Shown here piece after piece: positions 33,875 through 42,473 of a stretch of 64,000 bases of DNA. Position numbers and translations under genes: made by a program. Numbering within the stretch: the first letter of the stretch is position 1; the number at the start of each line of letters is the position of its first letter. The stretch is from contig LVAQ01000027.1 of the NCBI GenBank assembly GCA_001604105.1, positions 48,149-112,148 of the forward strand, written 5' to 3'. The notes under the pieces are model-generated. The model worked only from the letters and a program-made list of their open reading frames with translations. It was not told where the DNA came from and did not search any database. Source of the stretch: Clostridiales bacterium Firm_11. Its GTDB lineage: Bacteria; Bacillota; Clostridia; Christensenellales; Aristaeellaceae.

Positions 33875-34415
33875 AGCGCCTCACGCGATTGAGGCGATTT
33901 TGTTCGTATCGGGTGAGGCGGTTGCCGTGCCGGAACTCGCGCTGGCATTGGGGCTAAGCGAGATGGAAACCATGCATGCCGTGGAGCTTTTGCAAAAGGA
34001 GTATGAAAGCCAAACGCGCGGCATTGCGATACGGCGTTATGGCGATCACCTGAAACTGGAAACGCGTGCGGAGTACGCGCCATATGTGGAAAGGCTGTTG
34101 CAGCCCGTTCAGCGGCAAACGCTTTCCCAGGCTGCCATGGAAACACTTGCGGTGATTGCCTACAGCCAGCCGGCCACCAAAGGTGAGGTGGAGCATGTAC
34201 GCGGGGTAAAGTGTGATTATTCGGTGCAATCCCTGCTGCATAAAGGGCTCATCCAGGAGGTTGGCCGCAAAGAGGCGCTGGGCAGACCCATCCTCTATGC
34301 GACGACGGATAAATTCTTGGAGCACTTTGGCATCGCGGATGTGCGCGAACTGCCACCACTGCCCCAGTTGACGGGGGCGGCGCAGCAAAGCGATGAGCCG
34401 CCGCTTACCCCGTAA
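33861..34415 (+). CDS. scpB: Segregation and condensation protein B
   Basis: The 184-residue protein has two winged helices, the first from AIEAILFVSGEAV and the second containing QTLSQAAMETLAVIAYSQP, TKGEVEHVRGVKCDYSVQSLLHKG and GRPILYATTDKFLEHFG. These are the most conserved ScpB stretches. It binds ScpA as a dimer in the SMC complex. The start is TTG at 33861 with GGGGAGGAGA upstream, inside the end of scpA. It is the last gene of the operon. Confidence 0.95.
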   Translation: MELSEAPHAIEAILFVSGEAVAVPELALALGLSEMETMHAVELLQKEYESQTRGIAIRRYGDHLKLETRAEYAPYVERLLQPVQRQTLSQAAMETLAVIAYSQPATKGEVEHVRGVKCDYSVQSLLHKGLIQEVGRKEALGRPILYATTDKFLEHFGIADVRELPPLPQLTGAAQQSDEPPLTP

Positions 34416-34433
34416 AGCCACAGATAAGAATAC

Positions 34434-34466
34434 AAAAGGGACAAAGCCATGGTGCTTTGCCCTTTT
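34434..34466. terminator. Bidirectional terminator between scpB and tmcAL
   Basis: AAAAGGG and CCCTTTT with inner CAAAGC/GCTTTG form a stem with a short loop and A/T-rich flanks between convergent genes. Confidence 0.8.
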
Positions 34467-34495
34467 CTCTTGCGCTCACAGCATTCGCGGAGCTG

Positions 34496-35713
34496 TTATT
34501 CGATCACAACTCCCTGCCGCATCATCAGCCCTGCGGGTAAACCAGCGCCGAGCGCCCATAGGTCATAGGCGCGATGATCCAGCGCATAAAGCGGATCGCG
34601 CATATCGCCGTGGGCGGCTTTGGCGATGATGCGTATACCACTGTGCCGCAGCGCGGCAAGGCAGGGTTCATCCGCCTTGCGAAAACCGAGCAGCCGCGCG
34701 TAATGCGGCTGGGGATGATTGGCGAGCAGCGCCTCGTCCATATCCAGCAAAGCATGGCTAAGCAGGCGGTTTAAGCGTGCGTGTGCATACCGCCGTGTTT
34801 TGATTGAGGTGAGCAGCGAGGCGCGCGTGGTAGCCCTGGATGCTAATGCGGCGATGCGGTTTTCCAGCCCTTCGCTGCAATCCGGCAGGGCTTGAATCGC
34901 TTTCGTGCTCATAGAACGCAGCTTGTGCAGCAGCACCGTATCCAGCGCCTCCGGCCGATGATGCGGCACACCGGTGAGCGGGTAACCGCAGGCGGCTTCG
35001 GCGGCAGCGGTATCCCCTGCGAGAAAAGCCTTTCGCGTGGCGCTGGCAGAAGGGAAGCCGGAGGCCGCAAGAGAAGATGCGTGGTAATCGCCAATGCGCT
35101 TTACGGGCAAAGGCAGGATGGTGCTGCCCAGCCGCCGCAGGGCGCGCAAATAGCAAATGCCCAAGATGTTATTAGGTTTTGCCATCGCAGCGGAAACCGT
35201 ATCCTGTATGGATGATGCTGCAGGCGCCTGTGGCGCAGTGCTCGGGCTGCTGTCCGCAAACGCACAGGCGACGGCTTGCGCCTGCGCTGCGGCGAAAGAT
35301 TTTCCGGTGGCAAGCGCCGTGTGGAGCGCTTGGGTAAAGATGGGGGAAGGGTTTTCTAACAGTGCCGCCACTTCAGTAGCAAAGGGCAGGGCATCATCCT
35401 CCATGCCAAAGCTCAGGTGGGTGACAAATCCAAGTTGGTGAAGCAGCGAAACACCGCCCAGCGCAAAGTTCTCCGCATCCCGCAAAGCATAAGCGCAGGG
35501 AAGCTCCAGCACCATACTCGCGCCCGCGCGCAGCGCCGCGCGTGCACGGAAAGCGGGGGGAAATAATGCGGCGCTTCCCCGCTGGGTGAAGCACCCGCTC
35601 ATGACGCAGAGAATGCGGGCGTTGGGCAGCTTTGCTTTGATGAGCGCAAACTGCCGTGCATGCCCTAGGTGAAAGGGGTCGTATTCACAAATGATCCCGA
35701 CAATTGGCTGCAT
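34496..35713 (-). CDS. tmcAL: tRNA(Met) cytidine acetate ligase
   Basis: The 405-residue protein (YlbM family) begins with a HIGH-type nucleotidyltransferase domain: VGIICEYDPFHLGHARQF, VMSGCFTQRGSAALFP, ASMVLELPCAYALRDAENFALGGV. A C-terminal helical domain follows (PNNILGICYLRAL motif). It activates acetate with ATP and acetylates C34 of elongator tRNA(Met). AGGAGGG precedes ATG at 35713; the longer frame to 35872 has no ribosome site. It is divergent from pta-ackA, whose acetyl-phosphate/acetate pool is related to its substrate. Confidence 0.92.
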   Translation of the reverse strand: MQPIVGIICEYDPFHLGHARQFALIKAKLPNARILCVMSGCFTQRGSAALFPPAFRARAALRAGASMVLELPCAYALRDAENFALGGVSLLHQLGFVTHLSFGMEDDALPFATEVAALLENPSPIFTQALHTALATGKSFAAAQAQAVACAFADSSPSTAPQAPAASSIQDTVSAAMAKPNNILGICYLRALRRLGSTILPLPVKRIGDYHASSLAASGFPSASATRKAFLAGDTAAAEAACGYPLTGVPHHRPEALDTVLLHKLRSMSTKAIQALPDCSEGLENRIAALASRATTRASLLTSIKTRRYAHARLNRLLSHALLDMDEALLANHPQPHYARLLGFRKADEPCLAALRHSGIRIIAKAAHGDMRDPLYALDHRAYDLWALGAGLPAGLMMRQGVVIE

Positions 35714-35938
35714 AAGCCCTCCTGTATCTTGTAAAGCATACGGCAAACCAGCAGGGATTCCACGCTTATGGGTCGAATGGGTCAACGAGACGCTTCCGCG
35801 GTAACGCCTGGCAAGGGTTCTATCGGCCGCCGCGATCTCGATTGTTTGTGTGGTCATCTCCAGTGAGCGCATAACATTTGTTTTCGAATAAACAGTGCGT
35901 TTTTTGCCGTTTCCCTTCCATTTCCTTTGAAAAGGGTG

Positions 35939-35944
35939 TATAAT
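35939..35944 (+). promoter_or_regulatory. -10 box of the pta-ackA promoter
   Basis: TATAAT stands 60 bases before the pta start. No convincing -35 box is at the right distance. Confidence 0.4.
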
Positions 35945-36004
35945 ACTGCGGTTGTATACCGCTACAAACCACTAGCATTCTATCACATAAGGGAGGAAAC
36001 CGCC

Positions 36005-37003
36005 ATGTCCGTCATTGACAAAATCAAGGCGAAGGCCAGGCAGAACGCTCAACACATCGTTTTGCCGGAAGGTTCGGAGCCGCGTACGGTGCAGGCTGCC
36101 CGTCGGATCGCAGATCAGGGGCTCGCCAAGGTTACGCTGCTTGGGAACATTTCTGAGATCGAGCAGGTTGCTGCGCAAACTGGTACCGGTCTCACTGGCA
36201 TCGAATTGATCGATCCCAAAACCAGCAACAAAACCGAAGCCTATGCCAATTTGCTTTATGAGCTGCGCAAGGCCAAGGGGTTGTCGCTGGAACAGGCAAG
36301 GGAATTGGCGCAGGGCGATCCTCTATATTATGGCGCGCTGATGGTAAAAACCGGCGACGCGGACGGGATGGTCGCGGGCGCGATCAACTCTACCGGCAAT
36401 GTGCTGCGCCCGGCGTTGCAGATCATCAAAACGGCCCCGGGCATCACGGTGGTCAGCGGGGCGTTTATCATGGAAGTGCCGGATAAACAGTACGGTGATG
36501 ACGGCGTGCTGATTTTCGGTGATTGCGCGGTGATACCCGATCCCACGGCCGATGAGCTGGCGGCTATCGCCATTGCCAGCGCGCAGACGGGACAGCAGAT
36601 TGTCGGGCTTGAGCCTAAGGTGGCGATGCTGAGCTTTTCCACCAAGGGAAGCGCAAAGAGCGATGCGGTCACCAAAGTGCAGCTTGCCACGCAAAAGGTG
36701 CATGAACTCGCCCCGGAGCTTACCTGCGACGGGGAGTTGCAGGCTGATGCGGCGCTGGTGGAGAGCGTGGGCAAGCTCAAAGCGCCCGGCAGCAACGTTG
36801 CGGGGCAGGCCAATGTGCTCATCTTCCCCGATTTGCAATCCGGCAACATCGGCTATAAGCTGGTACAGCGTTTCGCGGGCGCGGAGGCCATCGGCCCCAT
36901 CGTGCAGGGCTTGGCCAAGCCCGTCAATGACTTAAGCCGCGGCTGTTCCATTGAGGACATCGTAAGCATGGTCGCCATTACCGCCGTCAAGGCACAAGCA
37001 TAA
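36005..37003 (+). CDS. pta: Phosphate acetyltransferase
   Basis: This is a 332-residue short-form Pta without the N-terminal regulatory domain of E. coli Pta. It begins KIKAKARQNAQHIVLPEGSEPRTVQAA and has MVAGAINSTGNVLRPALQIIK, MLSFSTKGSAKSD and NVLIFPDLQSGNIGYK in order. It converts acetyl-CoA to acetyl phosphate, the first step of acetate formation with ATP gain. GGGAGG precedes the ATG at 36005. ackA follows after 14 bases. Confidence 0.96.
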   Translation: MSVIDKIKAKARQNAQHIVLPEGSEPRTVQAARRIADQGLAKVTLLGNISEIEQVAAQTGTGLTGIELIDPKTSNKTEAYANLLYELRKAKGLSLEQARELAQGDPLYYGALMVKTGDADGMVAGAINSTGNVLRPALQIIKTAPGITVVSGAFIMEVPDKQYGDDGVLIFGDCAVIPDPTADELAAIAIASAQTGQQIVGLEPKVAMLSFSTKGSAKSDAVTKVQLATQKVHELAPELTCDGELQADAALVESVGKLKAPGSNVAGQANVLIFPDLQSGNIGYKLVQRFAGAEAIGPIVQGLAKPVNDLSRGCSIEDIVSMVAITAVKAQA

Positions 37004-37017
37004 GGAGTTTGCCAAGC

Positions 37018-38223
37018 ATGAAAGTTCTGATTCTCAACGCGGGTTCTTCCTCCCTCAAATACCAGCTGCTGGACATGGAAACCAAACAATTACTGGCCAA
37101 GGGGCTTATCGAACGCATCGCCATCGAGGGCAGTCACATCAAACAGACGGTCGGCGATAAGGTTTACGAGGCCACCGCACCCATGAAGAACCATACCATC
37201 GGCATCCAGTGGATGCTGAAAGCGCTGACTGATGCGGAGAAGGGCGCGCTTACGAGCATGGACGAAATCGTGGCGGTTGGCCACCGCGTGCTGCACGGCG
37301 GCGAGCGCTTCACCGGAAGCGTGTTGGTGACCGAGGATGTGAAGGACGCCATCCGCGAGAACATCCCGCTGGGCCCGCTGCACAACCCCGCCAACCTGAT
37401 GGGCATCGAAGCATGCGAGCAGGTTATGCCCAAAACCCCCAATGTGGCGGTGTTTGATACGGCGTTTCACCAGACCATGCCCAAAAAGGCATACCTCTAC
37501 GGCGTGCCCATGGAATACTATCACAAGCTGCACGTACGGCGCTATGGCTTCCATGGCACCAGCCACCGCTATGTTAGCAAGAGAGCCTGCGAGTTTTTAG
37601 GGCTGGATCACAACAACAGCCGCATCATTACCTGCCATTTGGGCAACGGCTCCAGCCTGGCGGCGGTGGTCAACGGCAAATGCGTGGATACCAGCATGGG
37701 CATTACGCCGCTGGAAGGCGTGCTGATGGGCACCCGCAGCGGCAATCTTGACCCTGCCGTGGTACAGTATATTGCCAACAATGAGCAAATGAGCGTGGAT
37801 GAGGTGTTGTCCCTGCTCAACAAAAAGAGCGGACTGCTGGGCGTAAGCGAGCTTTCCAGCGATATGCGTGATATCGATGATGCCTGCGATAACGGCCACG
37901 CTGGCGCAATCATCGCGCGGGATATCCTGGTGTGGGGCATCCGCAAGTACATCGGCGCGTATGCCGCCGCCATGAACGGCGTGGACGCGATCGTATTTAC
38001 CGCTGGCATTGGGGAAAATAACCACAACCTGCGCGCCATGGTGATGCAGGGTTTTGAGTTCCTGGGCGCCAAGCTTGACCCGGAAAAGAACATGACCCGC
38101 AGCGAGGCCATCATCTCTACCGATGACAGCACCCTGAAGGTGTGCGTAATTCCCACCAATGAGGAGTTGGTAATTGCCAACGATACGGTGGCGATCATTC
38201 AAGGGCGGCCCATCTCGGATTGA
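37018..38223 (+). CDS. ackA: Acetate kinase
   Basis: The 401-residue ASKHA kinase has the N-terminal signature VLILNAGSSSLKYQL, GHRVLHGGERF, the catalytic region VFDTAFHQTMP, RRYGFHGTSHRYV, ITCHLGNGSSLAAV and TAGIGENN. It makes ATP and acetate from acetyl phosphate. AAGGAG lies upstream of the ATG at 37018; the ATG at 37009 is too close to that site. With pta it forms the fermentative acetate branch expected of an anaerobe. Confidence 0.97.
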   Translation: MKVLILNAGSSSLKYQLLDMETKQLLAKGLIERIAIEGSHIKQTVGDKVYEATAPMKNHTIGIQWMLKALTDAEKGALTSMDEIVAVGHRVLHGGERFTGSVLVTEDVKDAIRENIPLGPLHNPANLMGIEACEQVMPKTPNVAVFDTAFHQTMPKKAYLYGVPMEYYHKLHVRRYGFHGTSHRYVSKRACEFLGLDHNNSRIITCHLGNGSSLAAVVNGKCVDTSMGITPLEGVLMGTRSGNLDPAVVQYIANNEQMSVDEVLSLLNKKSGLLGVSELSSDMRDIDDACDNGHAGAIIARDILVWGIRKYIGAYAAAMNGVDAIVFTAGIGENNHNLRAMVMQGFEFLGAKLDPEKNMTRSEAIISTDDSTLKVCVIPTNEELVIANDTVAIIQGRPISD

Positions 38224-38285
38224 CGCGCATCGGTTTTGCCGGACACACTTCGTGTTTGTGCGTAAGCGTGTATGGAAAAAACCGA

Positions 38286-38314
38286 TTGACAAGCGTGAGA
38301 ATCTCGCTTATAAT
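38286..38314 (+). promoter_or_regulatory. Perfect consensus promoter of yceD-rpmF
   Basis: TTGACA (38286-38291) and TATAAT (38309-38314) are exactly 17 bases apart, 29 bases before the yceD start. Confidence 0.85.
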
Positions 38315-38343
38315 GCAAATTGGTCACGTTTGAGGAGGAACCT

Positions 38344-38853
38344 ATGGAGCTGGATGTTTCGAAGGCTTTGCTGGCGCAGGGGAATCAGTTTCCCTTTACG
38401 GCGGAAGTCTCGGTTCCCCCGCAGGATGTGGTCGGTGAAACGGTATCCTTTGATACGGTCAAACTGGCAGGCCAGTACAGTGTCGTGGAAGGCACCGTGC
38501 GATTGGAAGGCGAGCTGACGACCATCGCCCACGCCACATGCGCCAAGTGCCTTGCACCCGCCAGCGTGCCGCTTGCCCTCTCCTTTGCGGAAAACTTCCG
38601 CAAGGATGCAAACGAGATCGAAGATGAGGATTTCCGTTACGAAGGCAGCAAGGTGACCCTAGACCAACTCGCGCTGACGCTAATCATGCTGAACCTGCCC
38701 ATGCGCTTCCTTTGCGGGGAGAATTGCACAGGCGGCGAAGGGCTTGATGCGTACTCGCAGGATATTTTCAAGAGCTCGTGCGAAGAGGAATCGCAGACAC
38801 AGCGTCCTTTTGAAGCATTGCAGCGCTTGCTGACAAAGGATGAGGAGGTGTAG
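38344..38853 (+). CDS. yceD: YceD family (DUF177) protein
   Basis: The 169-residue acidic protein carries the DUF177 features: an early strand-rich part, ATCAKCLAPASVPLALSFAENF, and PMRFLCGENCTGGEGLDAYSQD near the end. YceD is linked to ribosome assembly and 23S rRNA levels and is almost always encoded just before L32, as here (three bases). The two CxxC-like pairs could bind a metal. GAGGAGG precedes ATG at 38344. The exact biochemical role is not settled. Confidence 0.93.
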   Translation: MELDVSKALLAQGNQFPFTAEVSVPPQDVVGETVSFDTVKLAGQYSVVEGTVRLEGELTTIAHATCAKCLAPASVPLALSFAENFRKDANEIEDEDFRYEGSKVTLDQLALTLIMLNLPMRFLCGENCTGGEGLDAYSQDIFKSSCEEESQTQRPFEALQRLLTKDEEV

Positions 38854-38856
38854 ACC

Positions 38857-39054
38857 ATGGCTCTTCCGAAAGGAAAAATATCTCGTGCCCGCGGCCGTAG
38901 CCGTCGCGCTCACTGGAAACTGACGCTTCCCGGCATCGGAGAATGCCCACAGTGCCACCAGAGAAAGCTTAGCCATCGCGTGTGCAAGCACTGCGGTTAT
39001 TACAACGGCAAGCAGGTCATCGACATGACCGAAAAAAAGAAGGAAAACGCGTAA
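38857..39054 (+). CDS. rpmF: Ribosomal protein L32
   Basis: The 65-residue basic protein starts ALPKGKISRARGRSRRAHWK and has a zinc ribbon with two CxxC knuckles (CPQCHQRKLSHRVCKHCGYY). It is a part of the large ribosomal subunit. The four cysteines mark the zinc-binding form rather than the zinc-free paralogue. It is co-transcribed with yceD. Confidence 0.97.
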   Translation: MALPKGKISRARGRSRRAHWKLTLPGIGECPQCHQRKLSHRVCKHCGYYNGKQVIDMTEKKKENA

Positions 39055-39070
39055 GTCGTTTTCTGCATCT

Positions 39071-39098
39071 GTGAAGGTCGCGCATGCGCGACCTTCAC
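39071..39098. terminator. Perfect 28-base palindrome after rpmF
   Basis: GTGAAGGTCGCGC and its complement meet at 39084. A second small hairpin (GGGCATTTGCCC, 39099-39110) follows. There is no T tract, so it may be a 3'-end stabiliser rather than a true intrinsic terminator. Confidence 0.5.
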
Positions 39099-39110
39099 GG
39101 GCATTTGCCC

Positions 39111-39349
39111 GATGAACGGGAGGAGTACGCAGCATCGCCTCACAGAGAGAACGGCTCATAGGCTGGAAAGTCGTTTGGCTGGCGGCACTGCGGAAAGTCG
39201 CCCGGGAAGGCGCGGGATGAACACGGCGCAGCCGTGCTAGTTCTGCCGTAGGCGCCCGTTACAGCGCGTTGAGGCGATGGCGTTTGTCATCGTGAAGTTA
39301 GGTGGTACCACGGAGCTGCTCCGTCCTTTCAGGACGCGGCGGCTTTTTT
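39111..39349 (+). ncRNA. T-box leader, predicted for tRNA-Val
   Basis: AGTA (39124-39127) and CAGAGAG (39143-39149) mark stem I. The T-box sequence GGTGGTACCACGG is at 39301-39313. A terminator (GCTGCTCCGTCC with GGACGCGGCGGC, then six T) ends at 39349. Uncharged tRNA should pair with the T-box bulge and prevent termination. valS lies downstream, hence valine. A GTC within GGAAAGTCG at 39192-39200 is a possible specifier; the stem I fold was not computed. Confidence 0.88.
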
Positions 39350-39450
39350 GCATAAAACTTGCAGAAAAGGGTAACGGATTTGTCCTGTGAGAGCACTGGA
39401 CAATCCGCATGTGATGCCAGGGCAGTACCGAGTGCAAAGGAGGATAACGC

Positions 39451-39660
39451 ATGACATATTGGGAAGGTGTGCTGGCTCGCCTGAGTGTGCCGGGTATCAT
39501 CCTCATGGCGGTGGGGGCGCTGCTGTATTATGAAGCACCCAAAGTTTGCCAACTGGTCCTCAAGGAGAAAGGCGAGCGCGCGGTGGTGCCCATGAAGGGG
39601 ATCGGATTGGTGATGGTACTGCTCGGTGTGTTGATTTTGTTGGATTTTATCCCCATGTAA
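39451..39660 (+). CDS. Small two-helix membrane protein
   Basis: The 69-residue protein has two hydrophobic helices (GIILMAVGALLYY and GIGLVMVLLGVLILLDFI) joined by a charged loop (CQLVLKEKGERAVVPMK). I do not recognise a family. AAAGGAGG precedes its ATG, so translation is likely. It lies between the valine T-box and valS, so its expression should also rise on valine starvation. The short gap of 22 bases to valS supports co-transcription. Confidence 0.7.
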   Translation: MTYWEGVLARLSVPGIILMAVGALLYYEAPKVCQLVLKEKGERAVVPMKGIGLVMVLLGVLILLDFIPM

Positions 39661-39682
39661 GTAGATGGAGGGTGTTAGGGCA

Positions 39683-42337
39683 ATGAGCGATTCAAAACAG
39701 ACCTTTGAGATGGAAAAAGTGTATACCCCCAGAGAGATCGAGGATAAACTCTACCGCATGTGGGAAGAGAGCGGAGCGTTTGCGCCACGCCGCGTTGAAG
39801 GCAAGAAGCCCTTCACCATCGTGATGCCGCCGCCCAACATTACAGGGCAGTTACACATGGGGCACGCAATGGACTGCCTTTTGCAGGATGCGCCCATCCG
39901 CTACCACCGCATGAAGGGCGACCCCACCTTGTGGCTGCCCGGCACGGATCATGCCTCCATCGCCACCGAAGTGAAAATTGTGGATCAAATGCGCAGCGAG
40001 GGACTCACCAAAGAGATGATCGGGCGTGAAGCGTTTTTAGAGCGCGCGTGGAAATGGAAGCAGGAGTACGGCGGCCGTATCAACCGCCAGCAGCGCCGTT
40101 TGGGCGCGAGCTGTGATTGGAGCCGTGAGCGGTTCACCATGGATGAGGGCTGCAACGAAGCTGTGCGCGAAGTGTTTGTGGATATGTACCGCAAGGGGTA
40201 TATCTACCGCGGCAACCGCATTATCAACTGGTGCCCCGTGTGCCGTACCGCGCTATCGGACGCGGAGGTAGAGTATGAAGAGCAGGCAAGCCACCTCTGG
40301 CACATCCATTACCCCGCCGCGGACGGCGGCAAGGGTGTGACGGTGGCAACCACCCGCCCCGAAACCATGCTGGGAGATACCGCCGTGGCCGTGCACCCCG
40401 ATGATGCGCGCTATCAGGCACTGGTTGGCAAGATGGTGGTGCTGCCGATTATGAACAAACTGATTCCCGTGGTGGCGGATACTTATGTGGATATGGCCTT
40501 TGGCACCGGCGCGGTGAAGATCACCCCCGCTCATGACCCCAACGATTTTGAAGTCGCCAAGCGTCATGATCTGGAAATCATCCGCGTGACCAATGATGAT
40601 GGCACCATGAACGCCTTTGCCGGGAAATTCGAGGGCATGCCTGAAACCCAATGCCGTAAGGCCGTCGTCAAAGAGCTGGAAGCGACCGGCCACCTTGTGA
40701 AAGTGGAGGATTATACCCACAACGTGGGCACCTGTTACCGCTGCCACACCACCGTGGATCCTGTAACCAGCCTGCAATGGTTTGTGAAGATGGCGCCGCT
40801 GGCTAAACCCGCCATCGAGGTTGTGCGTGAAGGCAAGACCAAGTTCATCCCTGAGCGGTTCAGCAAGATATACTTCAACTGGATGGAGAACATCCGCGAT
40901 TGGTGCATCAGCCGTCAGCTTTGGTGGGGGCACCGCATCCCCGCATGGTACTGTGAGGAATGCGGCGAAACCATTGTGGACAAGCATGCCCCGCACAAAT
41001 GCCCCAAGTGCGGCAGCACGCGCCTGCGGCAGGATGAGGATGTGCTGGACACCTGGTTCTCCAGCGGACTGTGGCCGTTCAGCACGCTTGGCTGGCCGAA
41101 ACAGACGGAGGACCTCAAGTACTTCTATCCCACCAGCATGCTGGTAACGGGGTATGATATCATTTTCTTCTGGGTGGCACGGATGATTTTCAGCGGCATC
41201 GCGCAGATGGGCGAAACGCCGTTTGATACGGTGCTCATCCATGGGCTTGTGCGTGACGCGCAGGGGCGCAAAATGTCCAAAAGCCTTGGCAATGGCGTGG
41301 ATCCGCTGGAGGTTATTGATAACTATGGCGCGGATGCGCTGCGCTTTTCGCTGGCGATGGGCATCAGCCCGGGCAACGATACCCGCTTCTCTACGGAGAA
41401 GGTGGAATCCGCCCGCAATTTCGCCAACAAAGTATGGAATGCCAGCCGCTTTGTGCTCATGAACATGGATAGCAGGGAGCAGATCGACCCCGCGCTGCTG
41501 ACCTTGCCGGATCAGTGGATACTCGCCCGCCTGCAAAAGGCGGTCGCCGAGGTGAGCGCGCACATGGAGGATGGGGATTTCGGCCTTTCCGCCAACAAAA
41601 TTTATGATTTTACCTGGAATGAGTTTTGTGATTGGTACATTGAGATGTCCAAAGGCAGGCTCACGGGTACTGATGAGGCGCAAAAGCGCAATGTGCGTGC
41701 CGTGCTGTACCTGGTACTGGAGAGCGTACTCAAACTGCTGCACCCCTTCATGCCGTTTTTGACGGAGGAAGTATACCAGCACCTGCCAAACGCGCAGGGG
41801 ATGCTGATCCTCGCGCCCTGGCCCGAGGTGAACCCCGCTTTCGCATTTGAAGGCGAAGAGCGGCAAATGGAAGGGTTGATGGAGATTATCCGCACCATAC
41901 GCAACCTGCGTGCGGAGATGAAAGTTGCCGCAAACAAGCGCACCCATATCACACTGATACCCGAAGCTGGCTGGGCGGAGGCGCTGGCCATTGCAGAGCC
42001 ATACCTGCAACGCCTGGCGGGCGCAAGCGGCGTAAGTTTTGCCGCCAAGGGTGAAGCAAGCGCGGAAAAGACGGTCAGCGCCATTTGCGCTTCCGCGGAG
42101 ATACGCATTCCGCTGGGCGATCTGGTGGATTTTGACAAGGAAATTGCGCGCCTTGAAAAGGAACGGGCATTGCTGGAAAACGAGATTGCCCGTGCGCAGG
42201 CACGCCTGACTAACCCGGGCTTCACGGGTAAAGCGCCTGCCGCGCTGGTAGCGCAGGAGCAGGAGAAACTTGCGACCAACCAAACCATGCTTGCTTCTCT
42301 TGCGCAACGCATCGCGGAGCTCAAAGCAGGCGCGTAG
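39683..42337 (+). CDS. valS: Valyl-tRNA synthetase
   Basis: This is an 884-residue class Ia synthetase. HIGH is present as PPPNITGQLHMGHAMD (about 44-59), the editing domain as VATTRPETMLGDTAVAVHP, zinc-like knuckles as CEECGETI and CPKCGSTRL, and KMSKS as GRKMSKSLGNGVDP. A C-terminal coiled coil (KEIARLEKERALLENEIARAQARL) is the tRNA-binding arm typical of ValS and absent in IleS. It charges tRNA(Val). ATG at 39683 is used for its GGAGGG; the ATG at 39665 overlaps that site. Confidence 0.97.
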   Translation: MSDSKQTFEMEKVYTPREIEDKLYRMWEESGAFAPRRVEGKKPFTIVMPPPNITGQLHMGHAMDCLLQDAPIRYHRMKGDPTLWLPGTDHASIATEVKIVDQMRSEGLTKEMIGREAFLERAWKWKQEYGGRINRQQRRLGASCDWSRERFTMDEGCNEAVREVFVDMYRKGYIYRGNRIINWCPVCRTALSDAEVEYEEQASHLWHIHYPAADGGKGVTVATTRPETMLGDTAVAVHPDDARYQALVGKMVVLPIMNKLIPVVADTYVDMAFGTGAVKITPAHDPNDFEVAKRHDLEIIRVTNDDGTMNAFAGKFEGMPETQCRKAVVKELEATGHLVKVEDYTHNVGTCYRCHTTVDPVTSLQWFVKMAPLAKPAIEVVREGKTKFIPERFSKIYFNWMENIRDWCISRQLWWGHRIPAWYCEECGETIVDKHAPHKCPKCGSTRLRQDEDVLDTWFSSGLWPFSTLGWPKQTEDLKYFYPTSMLVTGYDIIFFWVARMIFSGIAQMGETPFDTVLIHGLVRDAQGRKMSKSLGNGVDPLEVIDNYGADALRFSLAMGISPGNDTRFSTEKVESARNFANKVWNASRFVLMNMDSREQIDPALLTLPDQWILARLQKAVAEVSAHMEDGDFGLSANKIYDFTWNEFCDWYIEMSKGRLTGTDEAQKRNVRAVLYLVLESVLKLLHPFMPFLTEEVYQHLPNAQGMLILAPWPEVNPAFAFEGEERQMEGLMEIIRTIRNLRAEMKVAANKRTHITLIPEAGWAEALAIAEPYLQRLAGASGVSFAAKGEASAEKTVSAICASAEIRIPLGDLVDFDKEIARLEKERALLENEIARAQARLTNPGFTGKAPAALVAQEQEKLATNQTMLASLAQRIAELKAGA

Positions 42338-42473
42338 GCAAAGGAAGAAGGCATGATGACCCGCGGTCGCCGCAGCGTCGGCGTCCGCGGTAGGTAGGGC
42401 ATCGTCGCCCCGCGCAGCGAATGACAGGAAAGGAAGAGGAGCGGCCTTGCCGGCTGCTGGAGGGGGTAAGCCA

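Noticed and set aside
42354..42395. 14-codon Arg-rich frame (MTRGRRSVGVRGR-like) between valS and rsmH
   Set aside because: It has a fair ribosome site but is too short and lies in simple GC-rich sequence; no leader-peptide logic or terminator follows.
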